Origin: Spongospora subterranea
Taxonomy: Eukaryota; Endomyxa; Phytomyxea; Plasmodiophorida; Plasmodiophoridae
Length of the DNA: 35,058 nt
Direction: 5' to 3'
Assembly: GCA_900404475.1 (NCBI GenBank)
Contig: OUQQ01000138.1
Location: forward strand, 1-35,058
The notes beneath the pieces were generated by a model that saw only the letters and a list, made by a program, of their open reading frames with translations, made no database searches and was not told the origin of the DNA. Both the position numbers and the translations under genes were made by a program. Within the stretch, counting starts at the first letter, position 1. Every line of letters begins with the position of its first letter. This document shows, one piece after another, positions 13,160 to 33,200 of this stretch.

Positions 13160-13622
13160 ATGCTGCAATTGCAGTTTCACCATTCGACGATTTTCAAATT
13201 GACGTCCCAGTTCCAGAGCGAACTGTTGCCTAAATCTTCGGGTAAATTTGGCGCCTTCCTCATTTTATTTTTTGGCTTACCTGGTATTTCACTAAAAAAA
13301 CGTTGACAAAATCAACAGTGTATTCGTTTTAACTTGTTTGGGTTGCAACATGCCTGCAAGCGACAATTCGGTGTTTAAATCACGGTAGTCGTCTTTCTCC
13401 CGTTTCAAAACGGACAAGTCCGACTCTGATGAATAAGTGTGGGAAGCATGGTTCCCAGAAATCCAGCGACGTCTCATAGTTAATCTCGATCGTTGATGAT
13501 GTTGTGGAAACAGCCAGAGCAGGCAAAGGATCAAACAAACAGAGATATCACGTTATAAAAAACTTCAAAGCCAAGGGATCCGTATTTGGGCAGTGCGCAA
13601 ACAAAACCCAGGATGGATGGAG
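13160..13622. other. Intergenic, no gene recognised
   Basis: Between the 7-TM gene and the tRNA I find no open frame with recognisable content on either strand. Confidence 0.4.
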
Positions 13623-13627
13623 AAAAA
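13623..13627 (-). terminator. RNA polymerase III terminator of tRNA-Lys
   Basis: Five consecutive T on the minus strand begin four bases past the tRNA 3' end, as expected for pol III termination. Confidence 0.8.
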
Positions 13628-13631
13628 TTAA

Positions 13632-13703
13632 GCCTACGGCGGGGCTCGAACCCGCAGCCTTGGGATTAAGAGTCCCACGCTCTACCGATTGAGCTACGCG
13701 GGC
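13632..13703 (-). tRNA. tRNA-Lys (anticodon CTT)
   Basis: A 72-base cloverleaf reads on the minus strand from GCCCGCG to CGTAGGC. The D stem is GCTC/GAGC. The anticodon stem TGGGA/TCCCA encloses loop CTCTTAA with anticodon CTT at 13668-13670. The T stem is GCGGG/CCCGC with loop TTCGAGC. All conserved positions for a eukaryotic tRNA-Lys(CTT) are present. The acceptor stem carries one C-A mismatch (4-69) and one G-U (5-68), a mild departure. No intron. Confidence 0.95.
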
Positions 13704-13843
13704 AACGCTTGAGCTGATTTCAAATCATCACGATAAACATGAAATTAGCGCCAATCACCCATTCTGAATTGACTTCGAACCCTGAAACCACTGTGGGGCC
13801 GAAACAAATTTACTGGCTGTTTTACTTTTCCCAGTACTGTAGT

Positions 13844-14011
13844 TTACTTGAACAGAACGAGTCTGGTCAAGGACCTGTTATTAATTGCAGCAGTTGCTTC
13901 TCGTGCTTTTTGTCCGATACGATGTTCTTTCCATTGCTCCCATGATTCGTGTGTCTTGGTCGCCGTCATCAGCACCAAATCGTGTTCCCCAATTACCTTT
14001 CGTGCATGATA
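13844..14011 (-). other. Coding-like open segment, unidentified
   Basis: Between a TGA at 14012-14014 and a stop at 13844-13846, the minus strand reads about 55 residues of polar, alpha-helical composition with strong coding character (HDLVLMTATKTHESWEQWKE, then ending RSLTRLVLFK). The preceding in-frame stretch QNRINGQLRQLENDV also looks helical but is cut off by the TGA. It may be the last exon of a small gene or a decayed one. An overlapping minus-strand frame (13993-14307) is open too, so the frame is not settled. Confidence 0.3.
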
Positions 14012-14504
14012 TCAAACATCATTTTCCAGTTGCCGAAGCTGTCCATTAATTCGGTTCTGTTACAAGTTTTGGGGTGGGTGGTGTATCTCAAATTCGACAA
14101 TCGACCACTGTGACCAAAGTTGAAGCTTCTCATAAAGTTAGCGTATCGGTCGCCTGGGATAACCACATTTTTTTTCCTGTTAAAAAACAGCCCATTTTTG
14201 CTATATGGGGTTATCGTCCATATATTGGCTTTAACACATTGTCGACAGGGTTTTAACAAGTTGGAGTCGAAGAACAGAGCGTTAACTCGGGTCGCATCAA
14301 ATGCCATTCAATTTCAAACCTTAGAAAGGCATACTAGTTAGTGGTCAAATTAAACCCTATTGCTATTCAGAGCTCCCACAGATTGGAGATGAGCTATCGG
14401 CTTCCGATTCGCGTCGAATCATCGTGCAACTTCCGTTTTTGCGCCTGAAGGACAAATTCGAAATCATATACTGGATACTCGAATGGAGAGGAGAGTGTTC
14501 GATG
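14012..14504. other. No assignable gene
   Basis: Open frames occur on both strands (minus 13993-14307, minus 14394-14723) but lack motifs, signal peptides or phase-consistent splicing that would single one out. Confidence 0.35.
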
Positions 14505-14550
14505 ACGATGCAGTATTGAGTACCGGGGACGGTACTCAATACTGCATCGT
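14505..14550. repeat. Perfect foldback, 20-bp arms, 6-nt loop
   Basis: Arms 14505-14524 and 14531-14550 are exact reverse complements (core gcagtattgagtacc / ggtactcaatactgc) around the loop ggggac. The loop is too short for an ordinary animal microRNA precursor. Exact complementarity suggests a recent snap-back event or a cruciform-forming site. Confidence 0.9.
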
Positions 14551-15054
14551 GCTATTTGTACACGAGCAATGTGCCTAAATACAATATTTGCTATCTCATT
14601 AGGTGATTTGGAATTTGCTTTTGGGTTTGATGCGACGTCTCGACCTGGACCGGTTCTATCCAACCCACCAGAAGTGCACAAACGGTTTCCGCTTCTATCA
14701 ATAGTTGATCTCCAGCTAAGCATTCAACATTTCCGATTTTCCAAGATTTCCAAGAATGGCGCTGATCCGGACCGCGGTTTCCCAACGGCCCGACAACGAA
14801 GATTTATCTGAACTGAACATTGCCACATAAGCAAGGTCGCTGCACTCACCGGCCAACGCAAAAGCCCCATTTTTTCACACCTGGTGATCGCACCGACGAT
14901 CATCGATTTCAGCCCAAAATCCATGTTTGGTAAAGATGAAACCATGTAGCAAGGGTTTGTGAGAGATTATAACTTCTCGAAAATCACTAAAGTTATTCCA
15001 TCAGCGTGAACAGTCGCGTGGATAAACAAATACCCATTTCCCTGCAAATTCGAC
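14551..15054. other. No assignable gene
   Basis: Competing open frames on both strands (plus 14569-14811, minus 14724-14945). The minus strand has a GTGAGT...CAG 42-nt potential intron near 14815-14860, but it keeps the frame either way and so gives no support. Nothing recognised. Confidence 0.3.
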
Positions 15055-15880
15055 ATGGCGTCAACAATCAACACAATCACCGATGTGCAGATTCTAGAAT
15101 TTTTCAAGTCAATCGAGGCAGAATTCTCGCCCAGGATCAGATGGAGAACATCGATGTGCGAATCGATAAAAAGGTCAAGATCAATTTGAAAACCCAACAT
15201 ATCGACAACAGATTTCGGGAAATGTTCAAGGCGTACGATCACATCATTCAAGAGGACGGGCTGCAGGATGTGAATTGCAAAAAACTGGTGCTGGAACTTC
15301 GACCGGAATCGGTACGTCGAGCAGTAGCACGAGGACTGCGATTTGAGTCCAATTGGTAAGACGACAAGAAGAATGAACAGCTACTGTATTTATTGATTCA
15401 GAAACAGTTAACGAAACAGAAAGAAATTTCTCCATTCGAAGAAAGGTGACGCAAACCACTCGAAACAACAATACGAACCTAAACGAAAAACTCAATATCA
15501 AACCGATCACAAGTTCCCGGAAACAGGTCAGGACAGCTGGTTTTTCTTCATTTATGCCAGCGCCGTCCAGAAAGATTCCCGACGACCTTCAAAAGAGATG
15601 CCAAGACCGCGATCCGCCAGAGGGCGGATGGTTAGTCTGTCAATGCCGCCATTTTGTACAGGTCTGTCGCTCAGCTATCCACGAACAGATCCAACAAGCT
15701 TTCGCTCAACTCAAGGCCAAAACAATCAACAAAGCGAAACTTAACGTCGTCAAGGAGTCAACGGGGGTAAATCAGCAGATTGTACGAATCGGAAATTCGC
15801 ATTATTTAAGTATGTCAATGTTAACCCAAACTCAAAAAGATGAGATGATCTCTATAACCATCATCGCCACCGCAAACTAG
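15055..15880 (+). other. Unassembled coding-like segments, possible broken gene
   Basis: Three plus-strand stretches look coding but lie in incompatible frames. One runs from ATG 15055 (MASTINTITDVQILEFFKSI). A second covers about 15138-15356 (IDVRIDKKVKINL, KKLVLELRPESVRRAVARG). A third runs from about 15377 to 15880 (PDDLQKRCQDRDPPEGGWLV, ending IIATAN). I could not find GT-AG introns that join them in phase, so either the gene is frameshifted or my exon choice is wrong. No family recognised. The sequence content is polar and helix-rich. Confidence 0.3.
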
Positions 15881-15959
15881 ATCTCACATTGATCACATCT
15901 ACACACACGTCTTGCACTTTACGAGGATGCCTGTGCTACTTTCACTGAAGAAGGTTTGA

Positions 15960-16057
15960 CCGACGACACGATCCTAATCGGGCAGCCTGAAGGGTATTCC
16001 GATCGATTCCAAGAGCGTGGTGATGTTCAGGTTGCCCGATTAGGATCGTGTCGTCGG
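15960..16057. repeat. Long foldback hairpin, 32-bp arms, 34-nt loop
   Basis: Arm 1 (15960-15991, starting ccgacgacacgatcctaat) and arm 2 (16026-16057) are reverse complements over 32 positions. The single exception, g at 15984 against t at 16033, would be a G-U pair in RNA. The loop spans 15992-16025. Stem length and loop size fit a microRNA-precursor-like or endo-siRNA hairpin, or a tiny foldback element. Complementarity stops abruptly at both ends of the arms. Confidence 0.92.
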
Positions 16058-17320
16058 CAAAATCTTAGTCAGTGTCAATTCAGAATTGAATATGTCAGCC
16101 CTTTTCTCCATCAACCCGGAATTGTCCCCGTCGATTGAGGTCACCGACGTCATGAGCGCCGTCCACTGATTAGTCCTGGAACTGCATGGGCCTGCACGTT
16201 TGCTTGATCTCAGTGCTTGAAACGGATTCGAATGATTGCTTGATGTGTTGTGATTAGGGAAATATGTGAATTTCAAAGCAGTCGCTCTCAAGGTGGTCAA
16301 CATGATCAATTAGAAGTCCATAATCAGGCATTCCGATAATAGGGTTTTATATCTCAAATAGAAAACTATTAGGCATTTTTAGTCACGATTTTTGGTCTTT
16401 CACCACATCATTTCCTGCTTGAGAGCGCATCACGTTCTAATACACGATTTCCAAGATTACACCGACACACTCAAGAGTTCAGGATCAGAAACTTTGATGT
16501 CAACATCGTTGTCAAAGCAATTGCGGGATTTGTCAATTGTATCGTTCACTATATCACCAACCTATGAAACCTTATTTGAATTGCGAGTAAAGTAAGGATA
16601 GGATTCGCGTTGACCGATTTGCCTCGGACGGTGATTGGGAGTGTACGGCTGGGCCGTGCCTCCAACGGTTTATCTCGGACAGTTGCGTTTGGCGATCGCG
16701 GAAGGGCATCGGTCAAGCGGCAATGTTCACAGGCATAGGACAATGCTCCAATCAGAATACGACATCGGTCATGATCGAGTGTTTAGAGAACAGAAGATTA
16801 ATTCGGTCTTTGGCGACGAAAATGATGAAATTCTTCACCATTGTCAATCGTCAACATCAGCTGATTGGCAATACATTGCGATGGCGAACATGGCCATCAA
16901 TTTCGTGAAATAGTCAAATACCGCTGCCGATGGCGTTCAGTCCTGCTCATGTACGTCAATCTTGATTCAAAAGTTTGAGAAACTACATATACAAACCAAT
17001 ATCTTTTATTATTGAGGTTCAAAGCTTAATTCCTTTATAGGAGTATTACAGAGTTTCGCAGTCGATAAATCGAAAAGAAACGGCGCTATTCAGAAAAAAC
17101 GTGCGACACAATCTGAAACCTAAATCCGTAGTATATTTGATTTTACGATGAATCAACGATGAATTGCGATAGGACACTCTCCGATAAACACGGAAAACGA
17201 TAAATTTACGGCAATAATAATATCGGCCAACATATTTAAGTGTTTGTTGTAGTTGCGCCATTTGAGCGAAATGGACGGTGGGCAACGCTCCGGCCGACAG
17301 ATTTCAACATCGTTGACATA
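16058..17320. other. Accessory stretch, no gene assembled
   Basis: Short coding-like fragments exist (plus 16723-16908; minus 16549-16743) but none has a signal peptide, known motif or consistent splicing. The tract tacgacatcggtcatg (near 16758) recurs as tacgatatcggtcatg near 18274. That hints at a shared ancestral segment, though it is too short to prove one. Confidence 0.3.
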
Positions 17321-17772
17321 ATGAAGTTGTGGTATGTTGTTCTATGTGTTGTGGTCGTGTTTTTGGTGGGAATGATCGTTTGGTAATTGTCATGATTCAT
17401 GAGAGGTTGGAATTGTTTCTGTTTTCAGTGCAATGGTTCGATTTGACTCGTGCTATGTGAGTAGGATGAAAACAGTCGTCGCGATGTTCTGTTAACAAAA
17501 AGATATGGAGCCGATTCGCAGAAAATAAACATTTGAAACGATTCGATTGGGGACAACTGATCGAATTCAACAATTTAGCCGATGTAGGGAAGACGTTGAA
17601 CGAATCGAATAGCCCAAGTCGTTCTTGTTTGGAAATCACATTTATTCACAAAGTTTCATTGCAACAACATCGCAACCAGAGCAGTTTTCGATGGAGCTTT
17701 GCGCAATCGGTACAGCCTTACGGAATAGATTTTGGCGAAAATGTCAACTTTCGAAATGATCGTCAACGATGA
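17321..17772 (+). CDS. Orphan secreted or signal-anchored protein, 3 exons
   Basis: Exons 17321-17382, 17429-17456 and 17503-17772 join in phase through two 46-nt introns (GTAATT...TTTTCAG and GTGAGT...AAAAAG). The product is 119 residues. It starts MKLWYVVLCVVVVFLVGMIV, a signal peptide or membrane anchor, followed by a polar body with cysteines at 21, 29 and in PSRSCLEIT, ending DFGENVNFRND. Exon 2 is only 28 nt. No family recognised. The stop at 17770 could be premature, because further coding-like sequence follows within 200 bases, so the true C terminus is uncertain. Confidence 0.55.
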
Positions 17773-18708
17773 ACGAATGCCGGTTAAAACCAAACAGTAT
17801 GTCAGATCCAACTAGTGAAAAAAGTGTGTAATGGAAAGAGCGAAATTCACCAAAAAACCTCAGTAGTTTTTATCGGCGAATGCGCATAACAGTTACGAAT
17901 CCGCATAAGCGACATCACCTTTATGTCCCCCAGTTGGGCGAAATTAGCGCCGCTGTCGAAAACAAATCCATGATGGTGGAGTGGACGAATGAAAACATTG
18001 CCGATTGAATGCGAAATTGCAGGCTTGTTGTCATGGGAAGAGAAGCCGACATTCTTTGAAAAATTGAACTTCAACGAGGAAATGCTGTTGAGAGAAGGGT
18101 TTCCCTGACTGACCACTCAGTTGGTATATTGGTACTCGACAAAGTTTGTTGCGGCAACGGGTTCCAGGATAATTTATTGGAAATCATTTGAGTCACTGTA
18201 ATGTCGATCGTGTTCCTTGGTTAGTAATTCGGTCGGAACAGTGAGTGTTGTTAGATAGCCATGTCGCCAGATGGATTACGATATCGGTCATGGGCACGAA
18301 GTCGACAAATCGACCTCAACATCAACTATTCTCAAACTGGAATTCTCGTTTTGTGTATTAAAACATCTTACGTCGAGAAAAACGCAAAAAATGGCTGTAG
18401 ATTGGGGACTTCACCAATCCCATTCAGTTGAGCTCCGTCGTAGAGATTTCCAGATTCAAACAAAATGGGACAGTTAGGAATAGGACCAAAGGGCCAAAGT
18501 GGTGTCCGCTCTCACAGGTGGATTAGATATCATACGTGGACCGAGTCGAAAACGGTTCATTGTGTCAGAAAATATGAACCCAAATACAGTCGAAAAATGG
18601 GCAAGTCACAGGTTGCGCTCAGTTTTTTTCCGCCAGTGCAGCCATATTGTCTGTATTTTCACCCTCGATTCCATAAAAGTTGTTAATCTGCTAAATGGAG
18701 AGTCGTTG
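17773..18708. other. Accessory stretch with short open segments; 5' region of the BEACH gene
   Basis: An ATG-initiated 56-codon frame at 18261-18431 (+) has coding-like composition (QIDLNINYSQTGILVLCIKT). Around 17890-18110 the plus strand reads RIRISDITFMSPSWAKLAPL and later EKLNFNEEMLLREGFP, while the minus strand is also open (17847-18116). From 18499 the plus strand is open in the same frame as BEACH exon 1, but without a clear exon boundary. It may contain extra 5' coding sequence of that gene. Confidence 0.3.
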
Positions 18709-28899
<10,191 letters not shown>

Positions 28900-29159
28900 A
28901 CGTTTTCATAACTATTATGGTGAATATATTTATCTTTTTCTGTCAAGATTTGTCAATATCTTCATTCTTACATTCAACCCTGAAAGCTGTCAGTTAACTG
29001 GGAATGCCTCGTTGTCGAGGGCCTTGTCAGAACAGTGGACTATCATGCAGCTATTTCGGTGATTATTGACTTTGAAAAAATAAGAATTCACATGTAATCG
29101 AACAACACAGTCGGTAAATGAACTCCTTTGATTATTTACAGACAGTACATTGCCATTGG

Positions 29160-29165
29160 TTTATT
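29160..29165 (-). promoter_or_regulatory. AATAAA polyadenylation signal, R-SNARE
   Basis: AATAAA on the minus strand starts three bases after the R-SNARE stop codon, implying a very short 3' UTR and little overlap with the convergent BEACH transcript. Confidence 0.65.
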
Positions 29166-29168
29166 TCT

Positions 29169-29571
29169 CTACTGAAAGAAAATGAACCATATCAAAAATG
29201 CAATTATTACTAGTATCAGCGTAGTCAACGCAATTGTCGTCTTCATCGATTTGCACCAGAACTTCCGGTTAACTTTCGTCGCCTTCTTCTGGAACGTCGC
29301 CGCATGAGCGTTTAATTTTTCCGCCTTATTGTCGAGACTGTCCAGCTGGTCACCACGTTGCAATGTCTTCTCGATGTTGTTCTTCATTACGTTCTGTAGC
29401 GTCAAGGAAAAGTCAGTGAACAAATGTGCAAAAGCCCGGAGATTCGATTCGAGCGCTAATCATTGAGCAAATACGAAAGGTCGGCAATTGATTCTACCGA
29501 GAAATACATACTTTGGTGCGCTCGATCTCGACACGGATCTCATCTTCTTTGCTTGGTTGTTGCGATGCCAT
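29169..29571 (-). CDS. R-SNARE (VAMP/synaptobrevin-type), 2 exons
   Basis: Vesicle SNARE for membrane fusion. Exon 1 (29512-29571) and exon 2 (29169-29393) join in phase 0 through a 118-nt GTATGT...CTACAG intron to a 94-residue tail-anchored protein. After a 20-residue polar start, the SNARE heptads run about residues 21-72 with the central ionic-layer Arg at position 33 (KTLQRGDQLDSL). Then comes the juxtamembrane KVNRKFWCKSMK and a C-terminal anchor of about 23 residues (TLILVIIAFLIWFIFF). Length matches longin-less brevins such as VAMP2 or VAMP8 (100-116 residues). The exact subtype is uncertain; RKFW resembles VAMP8. It is convergent with the BEACH gene, 269 bases apart. Confidence 0.92.
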
Positions 29572-29608
29572 AACTGAATCAGGAAACTGGAGTGTATCTA
29601 GATGATTA

Positions 29609-29758
29609 ATGATAGAAGAAATGAGAAGCGAAACAGCGGAGAGAAACGACGTTGTGAGTCACGATATTGATCGGCCGGTCGATCACAGTGCGAGTCAACA
29701 GAGCGATGAGGTTGCCACTCTAAAACTGGCGATCAATCGATTGGATAAATGTGACTGA
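29609..29758 (+). CDS. Possible small ORF head-to-head with the R-SNARE
   Basis: An ATG at 29609 opens 49 codons of polar, helix-prone sequence (VVSHDIDRPVDHSASQQSDE, then ATLKLAINRLDKCD) ending at TGA 29756. The same frame past the stop still looks coding (VWLENWS, stop, then LNALFKAPTFVPTQPKPLAS to about 29875). No GT-AG intron removes both stops. It may therefore be a decayed gene, an unusual intron, or 5' UTR sequence of the SNARE read on the wrong strand. The 37-base gap to the SNARE start would require a shared bidirectional promoter. Confidence 0.3.
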   Translation: MIEEMRSETAERNDVVSHDIDRPVDHSASQQSDEVATLKLAINRLDKCD

Positions 29759-29875
29759 GTATGGCTTGAAAACTGGTCGTAATTTATCTGGTTGAATGCG
29801 CTGTTCAAAGCACCAACTTTTGTACCGACCCAGCCAAAACCGCTGGCATCCAGGATCAACGAAAGGGACTATCTA

Positions 29876-30239
29876 AACTGAAAAATCAGTTCTTGATTGG
29901 AATTTTGAGAGAAAGCCGATACTCTTGTGTACATGAACTGGAAATGAACAACTGCGTCCAATCGCATGATTTCCATTCCCTCATCAGGCATTGAAACATC
30001 AAATGATTTAATTCACTTTGAAGCTGGAATGTGATAATCGTTTAGCCATAAGGTTGGGGTTGCGATGCTATAAATTGAAGGGTACAGTAGGGTCTGTTCA
30101 ATAGAGATTAGTGATGTGTGGTATGCCTTGAAAGGTTTGAGGCAATGTGGCAAAGAAAGTGAACGGATTGTGCAAGTTAGATCGTTTAATGTATAAACCA
30201 GCTATTCATTGGTTTTTAGAGATGTTAAGCCAGAGGTCA
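29876..30239. other. Intergenic, no gene recognised
   Basis: This stretch holds no supported gene. It contains the 3' flank of the EF-hand/WD40 gene on the minus strand. Confidence 0.45.
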
Positions 30240-33200
30240 CTAGGATAAAGTTGCAAGAGATATGGTGGAATGCGATTTAACAACGTTGTTTTGTAAGGCA
30301 GTAGTAAGCCTGTCTGCGGAGAGGACAAGACCAGGATTCCGAAGTTGGAGCGAAGGTGCTAAGGACATCTGCGAGTCCGAACGGCGCAAAACTCTGGGAT
30401 CGTTCAATATTTGTGCCTGACGATATTCCCATGAGAATAAGCTACTGGAACGTCGGGTCTGGGTTGACGCGCGTTTCAAAGTGGATTTGCGCCTGCGACG
30501 ATCCCAACTTCGCGTCACAGGCGGCAATGACGGTCTCCTTTCGTGCACATTCGGTAACACATTTGATATGGCCACTTCAGTATCATCAAAAATATGGGTA
30601 TCGATTCGTGTAACAAAAACCTGATCTTGAACAGGAACCGATTTAATCAAGTCAGCAGTGAAACTATCGATATCTGGGTGGAAATCCCACGATGCTGATT
30701 GAGAGGGGCCACGGGGAATACGTTGATTAGAGCGGCGTTGAGCGGGAGCAGACGGATCGTAGGGGATTTGGAGAGAGTCACCGAGTGTGCCCAGGAGGAC
30801 TCCGCTCGTGGAATACAGATCAACAACAGTCGTATACTGCCCTGCAACAGCTAAACATGATGCCGCAGGTATATACAATAGAAGACCAATACTTCTAGGA
30901 GACGCTACAAACCGCACGGTTTCGTAAATGTGGGCCTGGAGTGAGGCCAATTGTGAACAGAGTATAGTAACGGCCAAGCAGCGTATCCCCGGATTCTTGG
31001 GTTCATTGGCGATTGATCCAATTCCCGTTAATAAGCAAGATAGATGGGTTACATCCCAGCCAGTAACAAAACCTATCAATGCAGTTACCACACCACACGT
31101 TCAGAATGCATTAAAGCGCTGAAGGAAAACAGTAAACATCCATTTGCCTGAATTTCTTGAAACTCAACAACTCTAAGTATGGATAAACTAAACTAAAGTA
31201 CAATAACAGGTTTCGGAATGTGTATGCAACAGAGGAGATCTAAGCTCTCGCAATTCTCGATCGAAATGAGTTTGAAGAAAAAAATTCCTTGCTGAGCTTT
31301 GTGTTCTGACCTTGCGCATCACCAATCCAGAGAATACCCTGTTGCGGGTCTGTGGTCATTCGCACTGGAATAAAAGTGTCGAAACCGGGAGGTGAAACAC
31401 AGACGCTGGCCATGGGCTGGCACGGCACGCGTTGGTATCGCACCGCTGTCACGATCACAACTCCATCCTCATCGGCCGTAAATAAATCTGATCCCATAAA
31501 CGCACAGACCATAACCGCAGCCTTATGAAGTCGACGTCTCATTATGACGGCCCGAGTTGGGTGCAACTCCTGGACCACAACATTGCCATTGGCATCGCCC
31601 TGGGCGGCCCATGACCCACAACATGAAAGGATGGCAGCCCCAGTTTGATGGACTCCACCAAGCAGTGATGAAAGAACCTGTCGCCGATCGTCACGCCTTT
31701 CGTCGGGCACAAGTGTGCCATCCGATCCAGAATGATGCCACCAGTTCCCGCATGAATCCAATGTTATAAAGGCGAAAGAAGTCGAACAGATACTTATTGC
31801 TAAAAGGGAACAATCAATACATTTCTTGACCACAATTTCATGAGTGCTGATTATGATTACAGTAATGGATACAGACAATAACCAAAATTCGATAACGAAA
31901 TGTAAAACTGCAACTACAACTGAGAGGCGGCTTGAGTTAATGAACCTGATATTTCAATATGATGTGATTCAAGTTTGAAAAGTACACCACATGTCTCCAG
32001 GTTCAGTACGGTGGTCTGCCCATTACAATCGCCTAGGAAAAGTCTTCGGCCAATTGTGTCCAAGATCATAGCTGTCACGCTTGCCGAGGTCACATTATTA
32101 AGACAAGACTGCATTGACCCTGTCAGGGCATTCCATATGCGGATCATGCGATCGTGAGCGGTGATGAATTGCAGCAAGCTGGCGCTATAGACGGCATGGG
32201 TAACTTGCGGAATGTTGTTGTGCAACGGGTGGAATGAGCCACCGCATTGATCCAACGTCATCAGCTGATCGCTGCGGCCTGCCAGGATTATTCTGCAATC
32301 TTTCTCGGAACATGACACCATCGACGTGATTGAAGCCTTAGATCGGATCAGCTACAATTCATCAAACATTATCAGTTTGCGATTGTCAAGAAATCCCACG
32401 AAACAAGAAACTTTTGGCTGCTTGAATGAGTGGTTCTAAATAATTAACTTGAAATTCTGCAAAAAAAGTTCGACACTTTCAAAACTTAGAGAGGAAGAAG
32501 TTGATGCATATTAACAAGCGCTCTGCCAGCCGTTTTTCAGCAAGTCGTACCTGCATGCGAATGAATGAACCTGTATTCCAAATGGTGATGACCCCTGATT
32601 CATCAGCGCAAATTAAGTCGTCAGACAAAAAAGCGACGGACACGACTGAGAACATGTGTTCGCGGGTTTGAAAAAGCAGTACCGACGAGAATGGGTTCCA
32701 CACCGAAACAAACCTATCGTAGGAACCAGCAGCCAACATGCATTGCCGGGAACAAAACGCCAAAGAGCTAATACCAAGACCATGACGCAACTCGTCTGCC
32801 GAATGTCTCACGACCTGGACATCAATAATGCCTCAGAATATAAATAATGGAAAATGAGAGAAATAGTTTTAACTTTCACACTCTGTTTGTTTTGAAAATA
32901 CTGAAACTCTTACCCTGTATCGCAGTTCTCCATTCTTTGCTGAGAACTCGCGAACCTCCCACACCTGGTGAAAGCAGATTTAACATGATTGCACGCACAT
33001 GTGACGAACCGAAACTCCTCAGTATTATGCTATCTGACAAAGCGCTTGATTGGACCGATGAATTGACAAAACATATTTTCCAAGATTTTTCAAATTAAAT
33101 TGGAGCAGAACGACATGTTGCGAAAACGATATCAATCATGAACGATGACCGTTGATCAGCATTTCAATGTGTCTTCAAAGACTACTCCATAATGATAGTT

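Noticed and set aside
12751..13233. 160-codon frame overlapping the 7-TM gene
   Set aside because: Shadow frame; the 12377-13159 frame has coherent membrane topology while this one is His/Asp-rich and patternless.
14505..14550. MicroRNA precursor
   Set aside because: A 20-bp stem with a 6-nt loop is too small for a normal animal pre-miRNA; kept only as a palindrome.
14394..14723. 109-codon minus-strand frame containing the short palindrome
   Set aside because: Its composition is explained partly by the palindrome and the opposite strand is equally open; no supporting splice or motif.
15956..16309. Plus and minus frames running through the long hairpin
   Set aside because: The foldback makes both strands similar there; the frames stop at or near the arms and have no motif.
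32965..33060. Extra WD40-like minus-strand coding upstream of the microexon (SALSDSIILRSF region)
   Set aside because: It looks coding, but no acceptor/donor pair keeps phase with both neighbouring exons; the 51-nt exon does.
32847..33098. 83-codon plus-strand frame inside the EF-hand/WD40 gene
   Set aside because: It overlaps the microexon and intron of the well-supported minus-strand gene and shows no domain.
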